From positions 62,001-126,000 of the forward strand of contig NZ_VWWL01000021.1 of NCBI RefSeq assembly GCF_011752995.1: DNA of 64,000 nucleotides. Direction: 5' to 3'. The notes under the pieces were generated by a model. The model was not told where the DNA came from and made no database searches. It saw nothing but the letters and a program-made list of their open reading frames with translations. The stretch is from Burkholderia sp. Ax-1724. GTDB lineage: Bacteria; Pseudomonadota; Gammaproteobacteria; Burkholderiales; Burkholderiaceae. This document shows, one piece after another, positions 1 through 8,999 of the stretch; within the stretch, counting starts at the first letter, position 1, and every line of letters begins with the position of its first letter. Made by a program: the position numbers and the translations under genes.

Positions 1-839
1 TCGCCGCCACCTACTCGCTTCTGCAACTCGAAACGCGCGGTTACAGGCCGCTCGAACTCGTGATCGGCGCATTCGTGAGCGTGATCGGGATGGCGTATCT
101 CGTCGAGGTATCGCGGATGCCGGTGAACTGGTCATCGGTCTGGGCGCACAGCATCCCGTCGCGTTTCACCGATCACGGCGCACTCGGTCTCGCGGTCGCC
201 ATAGTCGGCGCGACGATCATGCCGCACGCGCTGTTCCTTCATTCATGCCTGACCCAGAACCGCGTATCGGCCGGTGCCGTACGCGAGCCACGCGCGCGGA
301 TCAGACTATCGAACATCGAGGTAATCGTCGCGCTGGGCGCGGCAGGGTTGATCAACATGGTCATGGTCGTCATCGCGTCGGTTGCGTTTCACAACGGACA
401 CGCCGAGACGGCCGATATTGCCTCGGCAACGCGGCTTTTGACGCCGCTGTTCGGTGCGTTCGCCGGCACTCTCTTCCTGATCGCGCTGGTCGCGTCGGGC
501 ATATCGAGTTCCGTGGTCGGCACGCTGGCCGGGCAGATCATCGTTCAGGGATTCGTCGGATACCGGATTCCGTTGTGGCTCAGAAGGGGCCTCACCGTGG
601 TTCCGGCCATCGTCGTGATTGCATCGGGTCTCGACGTCACCACCGTGCTCATCGCCAGCCAGATCGTTCTGAGCCTCGCGTTGCCGGTGCCGATGATCGC
701 GCTCGTCTGGTTCACCTCGCGCCGCAGCGTCATGGGTGAGCACCACAACCACAGGTCCGTCACCGTGCTCGCCATTGCAGCGACTGTGCTGGTGCTGGTT
801 CTCAACGGCGTCCTGTTGTGGCAAGCGGTAAGCGGCTAG
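1..839 (+). CDS. Nramp-family divalent metal ion transporter, C-terminal part
   Basis: This gene is cut by the left edge of the window; the open frame runs from base 3, so only the last ~278 residues are present and the start is outside. What is visible is a run of about six hydrophobic helices with the Nramp-type segment MPHALFLHS near residue 74, the region that carries metal-coordinating residues in MntH/Nramp proteins. Family members import Mn2+ or Fe2+ with protons across the inner membrane. It ends in a short Arg/His-rich loop and a last helix. The next gene is convergent. An internal GTG at 60 is not a real start because coding similarity continues upstream. Confidence 0.85.
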   Translation, partial: AATYSLLQLETRGYRPLELVIGAFVSVIGMAYLVEVSRMPVNWSSVWAHSIPSRFTDHGALGLAVAIVGATIMPHALFLHSCLTQNRVSAGAVREPRARIRLSNIEVIVALGAAGLINMVMVVIASVAFHNGHAETADIASATRLLTPLFGAFAGTLFLIALVASGISSSVVGTLAGQIIVQGFVGYRIPLWLRRGLTVVPAIVVIASGLDVTTVLIASQIVLSLALPVPMIALVWFTSRRSVMGEHHNHRSVTVLAIAATVLVLVLNGVLLWQAVSG

Positions 840-918
840 TCGGGCGAACAGTTAGCGGGTAGCGGGTAAGCAGCTAAGCGCGTGAGCCGATGAGCGCCCC
901 GCGTGACCCGCCCGCCGG

Positions 919-1680
919 TTAAACCGCTTCGGCCTCGGCACGCAAAGCCGTTTCGACTTCGCGTGCGCCGGTCGACACCAACGCGGCCAGGCGGGCGATC
1001 ATTTTTTCGTCTGTCTCATCCGACACCACGTAGCTGATACTGCCGATTCCCACCCGGTCCAACGACAGCACGGCCGCGGCGATCCCGACGAGTCCCGCAT
1101 CCACTTCCCCGCGCGTCACGAGACTGCCGTGTCTGCGCCATTCCGTCAGCACGGAGCGGAATGCCGGCAGCGTGCGGCCCAACCCGGCCTTCGCAATCGC
1201 TTTGGTATTGTTTTCGAAGAGCGCCTTGATCCGCCGGGGCGGCATGTACGCGAGCAGCATCTTCGAAGTCGCGCCGTAGAAAAGCGGCATCGGCCGCCCG
1301 CGCTCGTAGCTGATCGCCGTCGGGCTACCCTTCGCATTGACGCGATGAATGCACAGCACGTCGTCGCCGACCGCGCGGCATAGCAGCACGACCGACCCGG
1401 GCGGAGCGTAAGTGGAGAGATCTTCCATGACGGGACGTGCCGCGATCAGCAAGGGATCGGTCAACTGCAACTGACGGTCCAGCTGGGTGATGGTCGGCCC
1501 CAGTCCGTACCGGCCAGGCCGCGTGGTCGCAACCAGTCCCGCCTCGTCGAGCGCGGCGAGATAGCGGTAGGCGGTGGCGATCCCCACCTCGAGTTCCGAG
1601 GCCACCTCTTCGGCAGTCCATTCCGGATGTTCGACCGTGAACAGTTTCAGAACGGAGAGGGAACGGTCAGATGCGGACAT
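919..1680 (-). CDS. IclR-family transcriptional regulator
   Basis: This 253-residue protein has an N-terminal winged helix-turn-helix (about residues 8-65, with the IclR-type segment ATAYRYLAAL) followed by the IclR effector-binding domain. IclR proteins usually control a neighbouring catabolic operon and respond to the aromatic or organic acid substrate. It lies downstream of, and on the same strand as, the dioxygenase/monooxygenase/FAH operon, separated by about 230 bases, so it probably has its own promoter. A 13-bp perfect palindrome at 1715-1727, just upstream of the start, is a candidate autoregulatory operator. The ligand cannot be read from sequence. Confidence 0.9.
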   Translation of the reverse strand: MSASDRSLSVLKLFTVEHPEWTAEEVASELEVGIATAYRYLAALDEAGLVATTRPGRYGLGPTITQLDRQLQLTDPLLIAARPVMEDLSTYAPPGSVVLLCRAVGDDVLCIHRVNAKGSPTAISYERGRPMPLFYGATSKMLLAYMPPRRIKALFENNTKAIAKAGLGRTLPAFRSVLTEWRRHGSLVTRGEVDAGLVGIAAAVLSLDRVGIGSISYVVSDETDEKMIARLAALVSTGAREVETALRAEAEAV

Positions 1681-1714
1681 GGCGGGAAATCGGTAGCTGA
1701 CGGGAAACTGATTT

Positions 1715-1727
1715 TCTCATCATGAGA
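1715..1727. promoter_or_regulatory. Palindromic operator candidate upstream of iclR
   Basis: The sequence TCTCATCATGAGA is a perfect inverted repeat (6-bp arms, one central base) located 35 bases upstream of the IclR start codon at 1680. Position and symmetry suit an autoregulatory site, but no binding data are implied. Confidence 0.45.
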
Positions 1728-1909
1728 TAATTTCCGCCAGATAGGTACTCGCGTTTACACGGCGCTCGATGACGGCACAAGACCGTTGTCGGGGAGCGCC
1801 GCGCCCCGGCTTCCAGGGTTCGTGTTCGCATTGCATCGAACGTGGCCGGGAGACTGCCGGGGAATCATGCCGCTTCACACGGACCATACGAACCATGCAG
1901 GGGCAGGCA

Positions 1910-2752
1910 TCAGGTCCGAACCCAGGCACGTCCCCACGAATTCAGCGTACGTTCGTTGTGCGGCCAAACTCCGGGCGTGTCGCCAACGCCGACGCGAACC
2001 AGTTCCGCGGAGAACTCCAGCCGGTTGCCGTCCGGATCGGTCACCATGAAAAACAGGTTGTCGCCGGGACCATGCCGCCCCGGACCGAAGAAGATCGGCA
2101 CTTCGGCCCTGGCGAAGCGGTCGCCCCAGTCGCGGATATCGTTCCACTCGTTCGTCTCGTAGCAGTGGTGATCCCAGACATTCTGGCTGCCCTGAAAGAA
2201 CGCCAGCGAGTGATGCTCGTCGTCCGACCGCAGGAAGACGACCATCGTCTTGCCGTCGTCGCTGACTACTTCGTCGGAAATCGCATAGCCCACGGTCTCC
2301 GTGTAGAACGCCACGACGCGTTCGAGCTCCGTCGTCTGGAACACGGTGTGCTGAAGACGCGCGGGCAAGCCATCGCGCGAAGGCGACCCCGCCGTGAGAC
2401 CGAAGGACACGCATCGCCCCTGCGGGTCGCGAATCATGAACGCACCGGGCCGATACAGCACGCTATCGGCCGGCTCGCACGTGACGTTGCGCGCAACCAG
2501 ACGTTGACGCAACGCCGCGAGGTCTGCCTCGGTATCGACCACGAAGCACGAACACGGCTGGCGTCCGCTCAGGGAATCGCTGATTTCCACCGCGCGCCCC
2601 GGTCCGGTCAGGACGATCCTGCCGTCGGGCAACGTGACGTCCACCAGATCGAGCTGCTTGCGATAGAAATCGGCGAGCCGGTGCGGCTCGGCCGATACGA
2701 TATGGAGGTGATGCAGTCTTGCAGGCGTTGCCTGCTGAAGCGTAGTAGACAT
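1910..2752 (-). CDS. VOC-family extradiol ring-cleavage dioxygenase
   Basis: This 280-residue protein has two vicinal-oxygen-chelate modules. The second holds the likely iron ligands: His135 (in LQHTVF), His180/181 (in DEHHSLAFF) and Glu246 (in GNRLEFSAE), the type I extradiol His-His-Glu arrangement. It would insert O2 into a catechol-type ring next to a hydroxyl pair. The ATG at 2752 was chosen because it follows a GAGGGA ribosome site and starts right before the first VOC domain; an in-frame extension to 2818 lies inside the preceding gene. It sits 11 bases behind the flavin monooxygenase, so the two are almost certainly co-transcribed. The exact catechol is unknown. Confidence 0.85.
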   Translation of the reverse strand: MSTTLQQATPARLHHLHIVSAEPHRLADFYRKQLDLVDVTLPDGRIVLTGPGRAVEISDSLSGRQPCSCFVVDTEADLAALRQRLVARNVTCEPADSVLYRPGAFMIRDPQGRCVSFGLTAGSPSRDGLPARLQHTVFQTTELERVVAFYTETVGYAISDEVVSDDGKTMVVFLRSDDEHHSLAFFQGSQNVWDHHCYETNEWNDIRDWGDRFARAEVPIFFGPGRHGPGDNLFFMVTDPDGNRLEFSAELVRVGVGDTPGVWPHNERTLNSWGRAWVRT

Positions 2753-2763
2753 GATTATTTCCC

Positions 2764-4425
2764 TCATACATGGGGCGACGTGGCAACCTCGGTCACCTTC
2801 CGGCTTTCCGGCGCGCACTCGCCAGGCTGATTGATACCGAGCTGGACCGCATAGGCGGTGGCAAACTGCGACTGCTCTTCCGCGCGGAATGCCCCGGCCA
2901 CATAGCGGTCGGGACGAAGCAGCAGGATTTGCCCCACGCAGCCGCCGAGCGGCACCTTGAACACATCGTTCTCGTCGACGACGAACTGCAATGAGCCGCG
3001 ATTCTGTCCAACGGGCATGGACGAGCCGGCAGGCAGCACGTGCACGCGCGTGCAGCGCAGGCTATTCCATAGAGGATGGCCCAGATCGGCGAGGCGGCTG
3101 CCGCCCACCGGGCCATACTGCACGAGCGAGAATCCTTGCCCCGTCAGATCGTCGAGAAGGACTTTCATTCCATCCGGGGTCCGAACCATCGGCTGCGGCA
3201 ACATGCGGCCACGGAAGCTCCGCTTGCCGAGTCCGGCGTCCGGACCGAGCAGCCCTTCCCTGAAGCGCGGCTTCGGCTTGAATTTCATCTGCAGGAAATA
3301 GTCCCGTAACGGCGGCACATAAGCCGCAAACGTGAAAAACGCTTGCCACAGGAACGCGCTCAACCGCGACGACGGCGCCATCACGATGCCCAGATTGAGC
3401 GCGAGCCGAATCAGCGCCCACGCATGGCCGCGACGCTCCGTCTCGTACGAATCGAGCACCCGTTCTGGCAAACGGCCATCCAGTACGGCCGCGAGTTTCC
3501 AGCCGAGATTGAAGGCGTCGCGCACGCCGCTATTCATACCCTGCCCGGCGTACGGCGGCGTCAGATGCGCGGCGTCGCCGGCGAGAAACACGCGCCCTTC
3601 CTGCCAACGCTCGGCCACGCGCGCGTGAAACGTATAGACCGTCTTGCGGATGATGTTCGTCTCCCGGTCACCCCTGAACGGCATGAGCAGCTTGCGAACC
3701 GTCGCCGGTTCCATGATCGCCTCGGCGGATTCGTCGGGATGAACGAGGATTTCGAAGCGCCGGGTCCGATGCGGACCGGGCACGTCGACCACCGCCCGCC
3801 CCGCGTCGCAGTACACACGCATCTGCGAGAACGTATCGTCGTCGTCCTCGGTATCGATCACGAGCCAACGCGACTTGAATGTCGAGCCGACCATCCTGAT
3901 GCCGAGCATCTCGCGTATCGGGCTGCGGCCGCCATCGCACGCGACCAGATACTTCGCGTGGATCTCGATCTCTTCCCCGGCGGCACTGACCCTGGCCGTA
4001 ACACCCCGTTCGCCCTGCTCGAACGACTCCAGCGTGTGGCCAAACAGCACCTGCCCCGATGCGAACCGGTTCAGGCCGTCGCGCACGGTCGCCTCGAAAA
4101 GCGGTTGCCGGAACGCATTGCGACGCGGAAAGCCATACTCGCTTGCGGTCGGAATCACCTTGCCGAAACACCGGCCACCGTGGCGGGTAAAGTAGTGCAC
4201 GCCGTAACCGGGCACGACGTCCTTCATCACGGCTTCCGACAGACCGACCGCCTGCATGGTCCGCAGCGATTCGTCGTCGATCGACACGGCACGCGGCTCG
4301 CCAATGGTCGACGGCTTGCGATCCACGAGCACGAACCGTGCGCCGGCACGTCCGAGCACGTTCGAAAGCGTCAGCCCCGTCGGGCCACCGCCGACGACCA
4401 GCACGTCAGTATCAATGATCTTCAA
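2764..4425 (-). CDS. FAD-dependent aromatic monooxygenase (MhpA-like)
   Basis: At 553 residues this matches class A flavoprotein hydroxylases of the 3-(3-hydroxyphenyl)propionate hydroxylase (MhpA) type. It shows the FAD dinucleotide motif GGGPTG at residues 12-17, the DG motif (CDGGRSP, about 163-169) and the FAD ribityl GD motif LAGDAAHLTPPYAGQGMN at about 281-298. The C-terminal 150 residues form the thioredoxin-like extension of this subgroup. It would ortho-hydroxylate a phenolic acid to the catechol cleaved by the neighbouring dioxygenase, using NAD(P)H and O2. The gene lies between the FAH hydrolase and the dioxygenase with small gaps, so an operon is likely. Substrate identity is inferred only at class level. 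Confidence 0.88.
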   Translation of the reverse strand: MKIIDTDVLVVGGGPTGLTLSNVLGRAGARFVLVDRKPSTIGEPRAVSIDDESLRTMQAVGLSEAVMKDVVPGYGVHYFTRHGGRCFGKVIPTASEYGFPRRNAFRQPLFEATVRDGLNRFASGQVLFGHTLESFEQGERGVTARVSAAGEEIEIHAKYLVACDGGRSPIREMLGIRMVGSTFKSRWLVIDTEDDDDTFSQMRVYCDAGRAVVDVPGPHRTRRFEILVHPDESAEAIMEPATVRKLLMPFRGDRETNIIRKTVYTFHARVAERWQEGRVFLAGDAAHLTPPYAGQGMNSGVRDAFNLGWKLAAVLDGRLPERVLDSYETERRGHAWALIRLALNLGIVMAPSSRLSAFLWQAFFTFAAYVPPLRDYFLQMKFKPKPRFREGLLGPDAGLGKRSFRGRMLPQPMVRTPDGMKVLLDDLTGQGFSLVQYGPVGGSRLADLGHPLWNSLRCTRVHVLPAGSSMPVGQNRGSLQFVVDENDVFKVPLGGCVGQILLLRPDRYVAGAFRAEEQSQFATAYAVQLGINQPGECAPESRKVTEVATSPHV

Positions 4426-4511
4426 TTCTCGACTCCATCAACAATCCACCGCACTACTAAATATCGTGCGACGGATCGCCCGCCTCGCGGCGGTTGTCTC
4501 CTACCTTCTGG

Positions 4512-5369
4512 TTAGTACCGGGTCTCGTCGACCACGATATTGCGCAGCGTGCCGATACGGGAAATCTCCACCTCGACCACATCGCCCGCCTTCATCCACA
4601 GTGGCGGCGTACGGAATGCACCCACGCCGCCCGTCGTCCCGGTGATGATCACATCGCCGGCGTGCAGCTCGGTAAACGTCGAGCAGTATTCGATCAGTCG
4701 GCCTACGTCGAAAATCAGGTCGTCGGTGTTCGCTTCCTGCACGACCGCGCCATTGAGGCGCGTGGTCAACGTGAGTGCCGACGGGTCGCCCACCTCGTCG
4801 GCCGTCACCAGCCACGGACCGAAGCCGCCGGTCGACGGGAAATTCTTGCCGGGAATGAACTGGATCGTGTGTTTCTGCCAGTCGCGCACGCTGCCATCGT
4901 TGTAACAGGAATAGCCCGCGATATAGCTTGCCGCGTCCTCACGGCGCACGTGACGCGCTGTCTTGCCGATCACGACCGCGAGTTCGCCTTCGAAGTCGAG
5001 CTTTTCGGATGCGAGCGGACGCACGATCGGACCGCCATGCGCAACCTGCGAATCGGCCCAGCGGGTGAAGATCATCGGATGAACGGGAATCTCGCGCCCG
5101 GTCTCCTTGACGTGCGAAAGATAGTTGATGCCGACGCACAGGATCTTCGCCGGGTCCGGCACGACAGGCAGCAGCTTCACGTCGCTCAGTGCGATACGCA
5201 CAGCCTGCCCCGCCGCCCATTTCCCGATAGCCGGCAGGCTACCGTTGGCCAGCGCGGCCTTGAGCGACCCACCGACTTCGCCCGCGATGGGCGCCAGATC
5301 CACCACATGTTCGCCTTCCACCACGCCGAACGATGCGGTGCCACGATATTCGAAACTCGCCAGCTTCAT
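4512..5369 (-). CDS. Fumarylacetoacetate hydrolase-family protein
   Basis: This 285-residue protein has the FAH C-terminal fold: the ILCVGINYLSHVKE segment near residue 76, metal ligands Glu127 and Glu129 in DFEGELAVVIG, and Asp157 in CYNDGSVRDWQ. Such enzymes hydrolyse C-C bonds of acylpyruvates or meta-cleavage products, or act as isomerases or decarboxylases, with Mg2+/Mn2+. The start at 5369 follows a strong GGGAGGAAAT ribosome site; a longer frame to 5402 lacks one. As first gene of the operon it would process the ring-fission product of the downstream dioxygenase. Palindromic operator-like sites lie 60-95 bases upstream. Confidence 0.88.
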   Translation of the reverse strand: MKLASFEYRGTASFGVVEGEHVVDLAPIAGEVGGSLKAALANGSLPAIGKWAAGQAVRIALSDVKLLPVVPDPAKILCVGINYLSHVKETGREIPVHPMIFTRWADSQVAHGGPIVRPLASEKLDFEGELAVVIGKTARHVRREDAASYIAGYSCYNDGSVRDWQKHTIQFIPGKNFPSTGGFGPWLVTADEVGDPSALTLTTRLNGAVVQEANTDDLIFDVGRLIEYCSTFTELHAGDVIITGTTGGVGAFRTPPLWMKAGDVVEVEISRIGTLRNIVVDETRY

Positions 5370-5430
5370 TCCATTTCCTCCCGGATCAATGAAGGCGATC
5401 ATAGCTCAACCAGATTTCATGTCAACATTT

Positions 5431-5464
5431 TTATCGTATTTCGATAATTTCGTTTTTATCGTAA
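5431..5464. promoter_or_regulatory. Operator-like repeat upstream of the FAH/monooxygenase/dioxygenase operon
   Basis: TTATCG and CGATAA form an inverted repeat with a 5-base spacer at 5431-5447. The half-site TTATCGTAA recurs at 5456-5464 in the same orientation as the first. The AT-rich block stands out in GC-rich surroundings and lies just upstream of the first gene of the catabolic operon, so it is a candidate IclR binding site and promoter. Confidence 0.5.
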
Positions 5465-5630
5465 ATTCTCAAATATCACAAAAGTAAAAGACATGCTCCG
5501 CCATGCGAAGCAGCCGGCCGATCGGCCGGAGCGCTCGGCAGGCGCTCGCGAAACCGTGACTCGGAATGGGAGTGCCCCGGCTGCGCGACAAGGCGCGCAA
5601 CCGGGGCCTGCTGTGAAGAATGGGGGGATC

Positions 5631-5663
5631 GCCCGGCGCCGGCACCGCAAGCCGGCGCCGGGC
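5631..5663 (-). terminator. Strong GC hairpin behind the TonB receptor gene
   Basis: A perfect 13-bp stem (arm GCCCGGCGCCGGC) with a 7-base loop lies directly after the receptor stop codon, read on the minus strand. No T-tract follows, so it may terminate inefficiently or mainly protect the 3' end. A separate 16-bp perfect palindrome, CCGGCCGATCGGCCGG, lies further downstream at 5514-5529. Confidence 0.55.
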
Positions 5664-5677
5664 GGTTCACGCACGGC

Positions 5678-7897
5678 TCAAAAGTCCGCGTGCAGGCTGA
5701 CGTAGGCGGCCAACGGCGCGCCGAGGTAAGCGCCGACCACGTTGGTGGCGATGTAGTAGCGCTGGTTGGTGACGTTGTCGATGTTCAGATCGATGCCCCA
5801 GTGATGCTCCGAGTAACCGAACTGCAGATTCTCGATCAGGGACGCGGGCGCCCAGTCGTAGCCGTTGGCATAACCGTTCGACATCCGGCTCATGTAATTG
5901 ACGCCGGCACCCGCATGAAAGCCGGTTCTGCCGAAGAGGCTGAAGCGATACGTCGTCCACAGGTTCGCCATATAGGCGGGCACGCCCTGCGGGGCCGTGC
6001 CGACCGCACCCGGCGTATCGGGGCTATAGGTGATGCGCGCGTGCTCCGCGGTGAAATTCGCGTACACGTGCCAGTTGTCCGTGAGATCCGCGTCGAACGA
6101 GGCCTCGGCGCCGCGCGTGCGCTGCGAATCGAACGCGAGCTGGTCATTGCCGTACGGCGTCGCCACGTTGTCCCGCTTCACGTCGAACAACGCCGTGTTG
6201 AGCACGTAGCGCCCATCGTCGAACGACCACTTCACGCCCAGCTCGTATTGCAGCGCCGATTCCGGCGCGCCGATGGAAAACGCCGTGTTTTCCGAGTTGA
6301 AATTCGCGAGGTAGCTGCGCGATACGCCGAAATACGGCGTCATCCAGGGCGTGAGCTTGTACAGGATGCCGGCGTTCCAGCTGGTCGGCGCATCGTTGCG
6401 TGTATACGTATTACCCTGAACCAGCGTGATGCCGTCGTTGGCGGTGCGGTTCGGCTCGCCGGGGAGCGGATTCAGGCCTAGCGACGTATTAAACCAGTCC
6501 TTGCGCACACCCGCGCGAATCTTCAACTGGTCCGTCACGTCCACCTGATCGGTCGCGTAAAGGCTGTAGAAGTTCGCGGTCACATGGTCGTTCTGGCACG
6601 AGTGAGACGGCGCGCACAGGAACTTCAGGCTGGAGATAGACGTTTCCAGCGGCACCGGTGCGAAGATGTCGCCGATGTCGGGCAGGTCCGCCGTCGCCTT
6701 GGCGCTGTTGAGGTCCTGGTACAGGTATTCGAAGCCCGTCAGCAGCGTATGGTGGATGCTGCCCGTCGAGAACTTCCAGATCGGCTCCAACTGATAGTCG
6801 AGCGTGTTGAGCGAATCGTCCTCATCGCGCAACTGGCGGCCGGTGAACGTGTTGCCCTTGACCTTCGCGTGCGTGCTGTCGCCGTTGCTGTAGAAGTCCA
6901 GCGTATGGTGCATATACGACAGACGGTTGTTGATCGTCAGGTAGTCGCTGATGCGCCACTCGTCCGAGAGCGTGGCACGCAGATAGTTGCCGTGCGCATT
7001 CGCAAACGGCGTCGAGTATTTCGCGTCGAACGGCACATTGCGGATCGGCGCCCCTTTGTAGTAGATCATCCCGTATGAGTCGGGCGTTGCCATGTAGTCC
7101 TGTGCATCGAGCGAGAATTCGATCTTGTGGTCGCCGATTTTCCATTGCAGATCGGGACGGATTTCCTTGTTCCACGATGCCAGCGAACGGTAGCCGTCGG
7201 AGCGGCCGGCGGTAGCATCCAGGCGATAGTTCAGTCCGTCAATGCCGGTTGGGCCGGTAACGTAGCCACTGGCGTTGACCGTGCCGAACGAGCCGGCCTG
7301 AATGTCCCCACCCCAGTGGAACTGTGCCGAAGGCGTGTAGTGGATCAGGTTGATCGAGCCACCCGGCGGCCCGCTGCCGAGCAGCGCGGACCCCGGTCCC
7401 TTGAGCACTTCGATGCGCTCGACGCCCAGCAGGGAATGCGTCGGGCCATTGACCTGATCGCCGTCCGAGAAGCCGTCGTCATAGGTCTGCGCCTGCAGAC
7501 CGCGAATCATGAAGTGGTCGGTAAAGCCCTTCGAATCGGTGCCGCCATAGTTCACGCCGGACACGTTGCCCTTGCGGATCGCGTCCTGCAACGACGTGAC
7601 GCCCTGCTCGTCGAGAATCGCACGCGGAATGACCTCGACACTCATCGGCAGATCGCCGAGCGGGGTGCCGGTCTTGCTGACATTGACGGTCTGGTCGGGA
7701 TCGTTGACGTTGTCGGAAGCATCCTCTGCTCGCGTTCCCGTAACGACGACGGTCCCCAATGTGGCGGGCACCTGAGTCTGTTGAGCGGCCGGAGGCGGAC
7801 TCTCCTCGGCTTTCGCCGCCTTGGCGAGCCACAAAGTCGCACAGGCAACGGATACGGCTATGGCGATTCTGGAGGGCAAAGTTCTCATCAATTTCAT
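5678..7897 (-). CDS. TonB-dependent siderophore-type outer membrane receptor
   Basis: About 739 residues with an N-terminal signal peptide (hydrophobic stretch ending AKAAKA), a TonB box-like TLGTVVVTGTR, a plug domain with the typical ERIEVLKGPGSALLG and GGSINL segments, and a beta-barrel ending in Phe (YVSLHADF). It resembles FhuA/FcuA-type ferric-siderophore receptors. It would import an iron chelate or other large solute using TonB-ExbBD energy. The start is uncertain: ATG 7897 (MKLMRT) fits the signal peptide best, and ATG 7888 or the in-frame 7933 are alternatives, all without a clear ribosome site. No Fur box was recognised. The 3' end lies about 300 bases from the FAH operon. Confidence 0.9.
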   Translation of the reverse strand: MKLMRTLPSRIAIAVSVACATLWLAKAAKAEESPPPAAQQTQVPATLGTVVVTGTRAEDASDNVNDPDQTVNVSKTGTPLGDLPMSVEVIPRAILDEQGVTSLQDAIRKGNVSGVNYGGTDSKGFTDHFMIRGLQAQTYDDGFSDGDQVNGPTHSLLGVERIEVLKGPGSALLGSGPPGGSINLIHYTPSAQFHWGGDIQAGSFGTVNASGYVTGPTGIDGLNYRLDATAGRSDGYRSLASWNKEIRPDLQWKIGDHKIEFSLDAQDYMATPDSYGMIYYKGAPIRNVPFDAKYSTPFANAHGNYLRATLSDEWRISDYLTINNRLSYMHHTLDFYSNGDSTHAKVKGNTFTGRQLRDEDDSLNTLDYQLEPIWKFSTGSIHHTLLTGFEYLYQDLNSAKATADLPDIGDIFAPVPLETSISSLKFLCAPSHSCQNDHVTANFYSLYATDQVDVTDQLKIRAGVRKDWFNTSLGLNPLPGEPNRTANDGITLVQGNTYTRNDAPTSWNAGILYKLTPWMTPYFGVSRSYLANFNSENTAFSIGAPESALQYELGVKWSFDDGRYVLNTALFDVKRDNVATPYGNDQLAFDSQRTRGAEASFDADLTDNWHVYANFTAEHARITYSPDTPGAVGTAPQGVPAYMANLWTTYRFSLFGRTGFHAGAGVNYMSRMSNGYANGYDWAPASLIENLQFGYSEHHWGIDLNIDNVTNQRYYIATNVVGAYLGAPLAAYVSLHADF

Positions 7898-7933
7898 GGC
7901 ATTGCAAGGGTTTATAGATTTTATGCAGTGCAA

Positions 7934-8999
7934 ATCAACGACTTGTGTCTTGCCCAGATGCGTTCACGCAGCGCTATCCGGGACACGTTGGCCGACGTCG
8001 ACGATCGCCCGATAGAAGCCGTGCGCGCCGACACCCGGCCCATGATGCATCGGCGGGGCTTTGCCGCGGTGCGATCGCCTGCTTGATCGACGCCGAGGCA
8101 ATTAGAAATATGAAGATCATGCGCGGAGCCGTTGCAGGAAGCTCGCCTCGTAACGGGCTCATGCTTCGGCTCGGTAACGGACCGACCACCTGGATCGGTT
8201 TGACTGAAAGTTGCGGGTTCAACAGAGAACTGTTCGGTTAGCTCTGATCGTGAAACTGCTTATGCTGTATGTGCCTGCCACGCAGAAAGGCCAATTTATC
8301 TTTCAAGCGTGTCAGAGACATGAACAAGGACACGGGGGCCAGGCGCCAAAAAGGGTTGGACCCGTAAAGCAAGGCGGGCCCGCCGGATGATCGGCGTGCT
8401 ACCGCATGGAAGATTTATGCAACATGGATTACGAAAAAACAGTGGATCTTCGACATCACGCGTTTCCCGCAATACATTGCAAAATACTTTCAACCACCTT
8501 TTGCAGATTCCAGTGACACGCGTGCCGGACGAAGAACGGCTTCGCCAGTTCGTTCTTCGCGAAGATGGCGGCTGTTTCATTGCCACTATGCTGCCAATGT
8601 CCTGGGACCATCACACGGATTCTGCTTCGATACTTCGGACTTATCCTGCGCAAACAGATGGCGTTACTTCACGTTCATGCGAGGGTCAACCTGCACCTCG
8701 CCTTTCAAGAAATCATGCAAGTTTATAAACAGGTAGTTCACCCAATAAACCATCCGATCATGGATGACGATCAATGGCCCCGATCTCCGCCACCTGAACC
8801 CATGACACACCCTGCCCCAGCAGCTCTTTTCTATTCATATAAATAGACATCCGAAATAATTTAAAAAAGAAAGGAATCGTTCTGTATTTGTCATTCCCCA
8901 TCTCGCAACAAATCGTTCATGAAATGCCGCTACGTTAGTTGTGACTGAGCGCGAGCTCGTCCAACAAGAGGTTTTCAACTCATTACGGAGGTGTTTCAG
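7934..8999. other. Long intergenic stretch, no gene recognised
   Basis: About 1.07 kb separates the receptor start from the next gene. It is less GC-rich than its surroundings, and the short open frames on both strands lack ribosome sites and plausible composition. No RNA family or insertion sequence was recognised. The last ~180 bases before 9000 are AT-rich and presumably hold the promoter of the secreted-protein gene. Confidence 0.5.
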
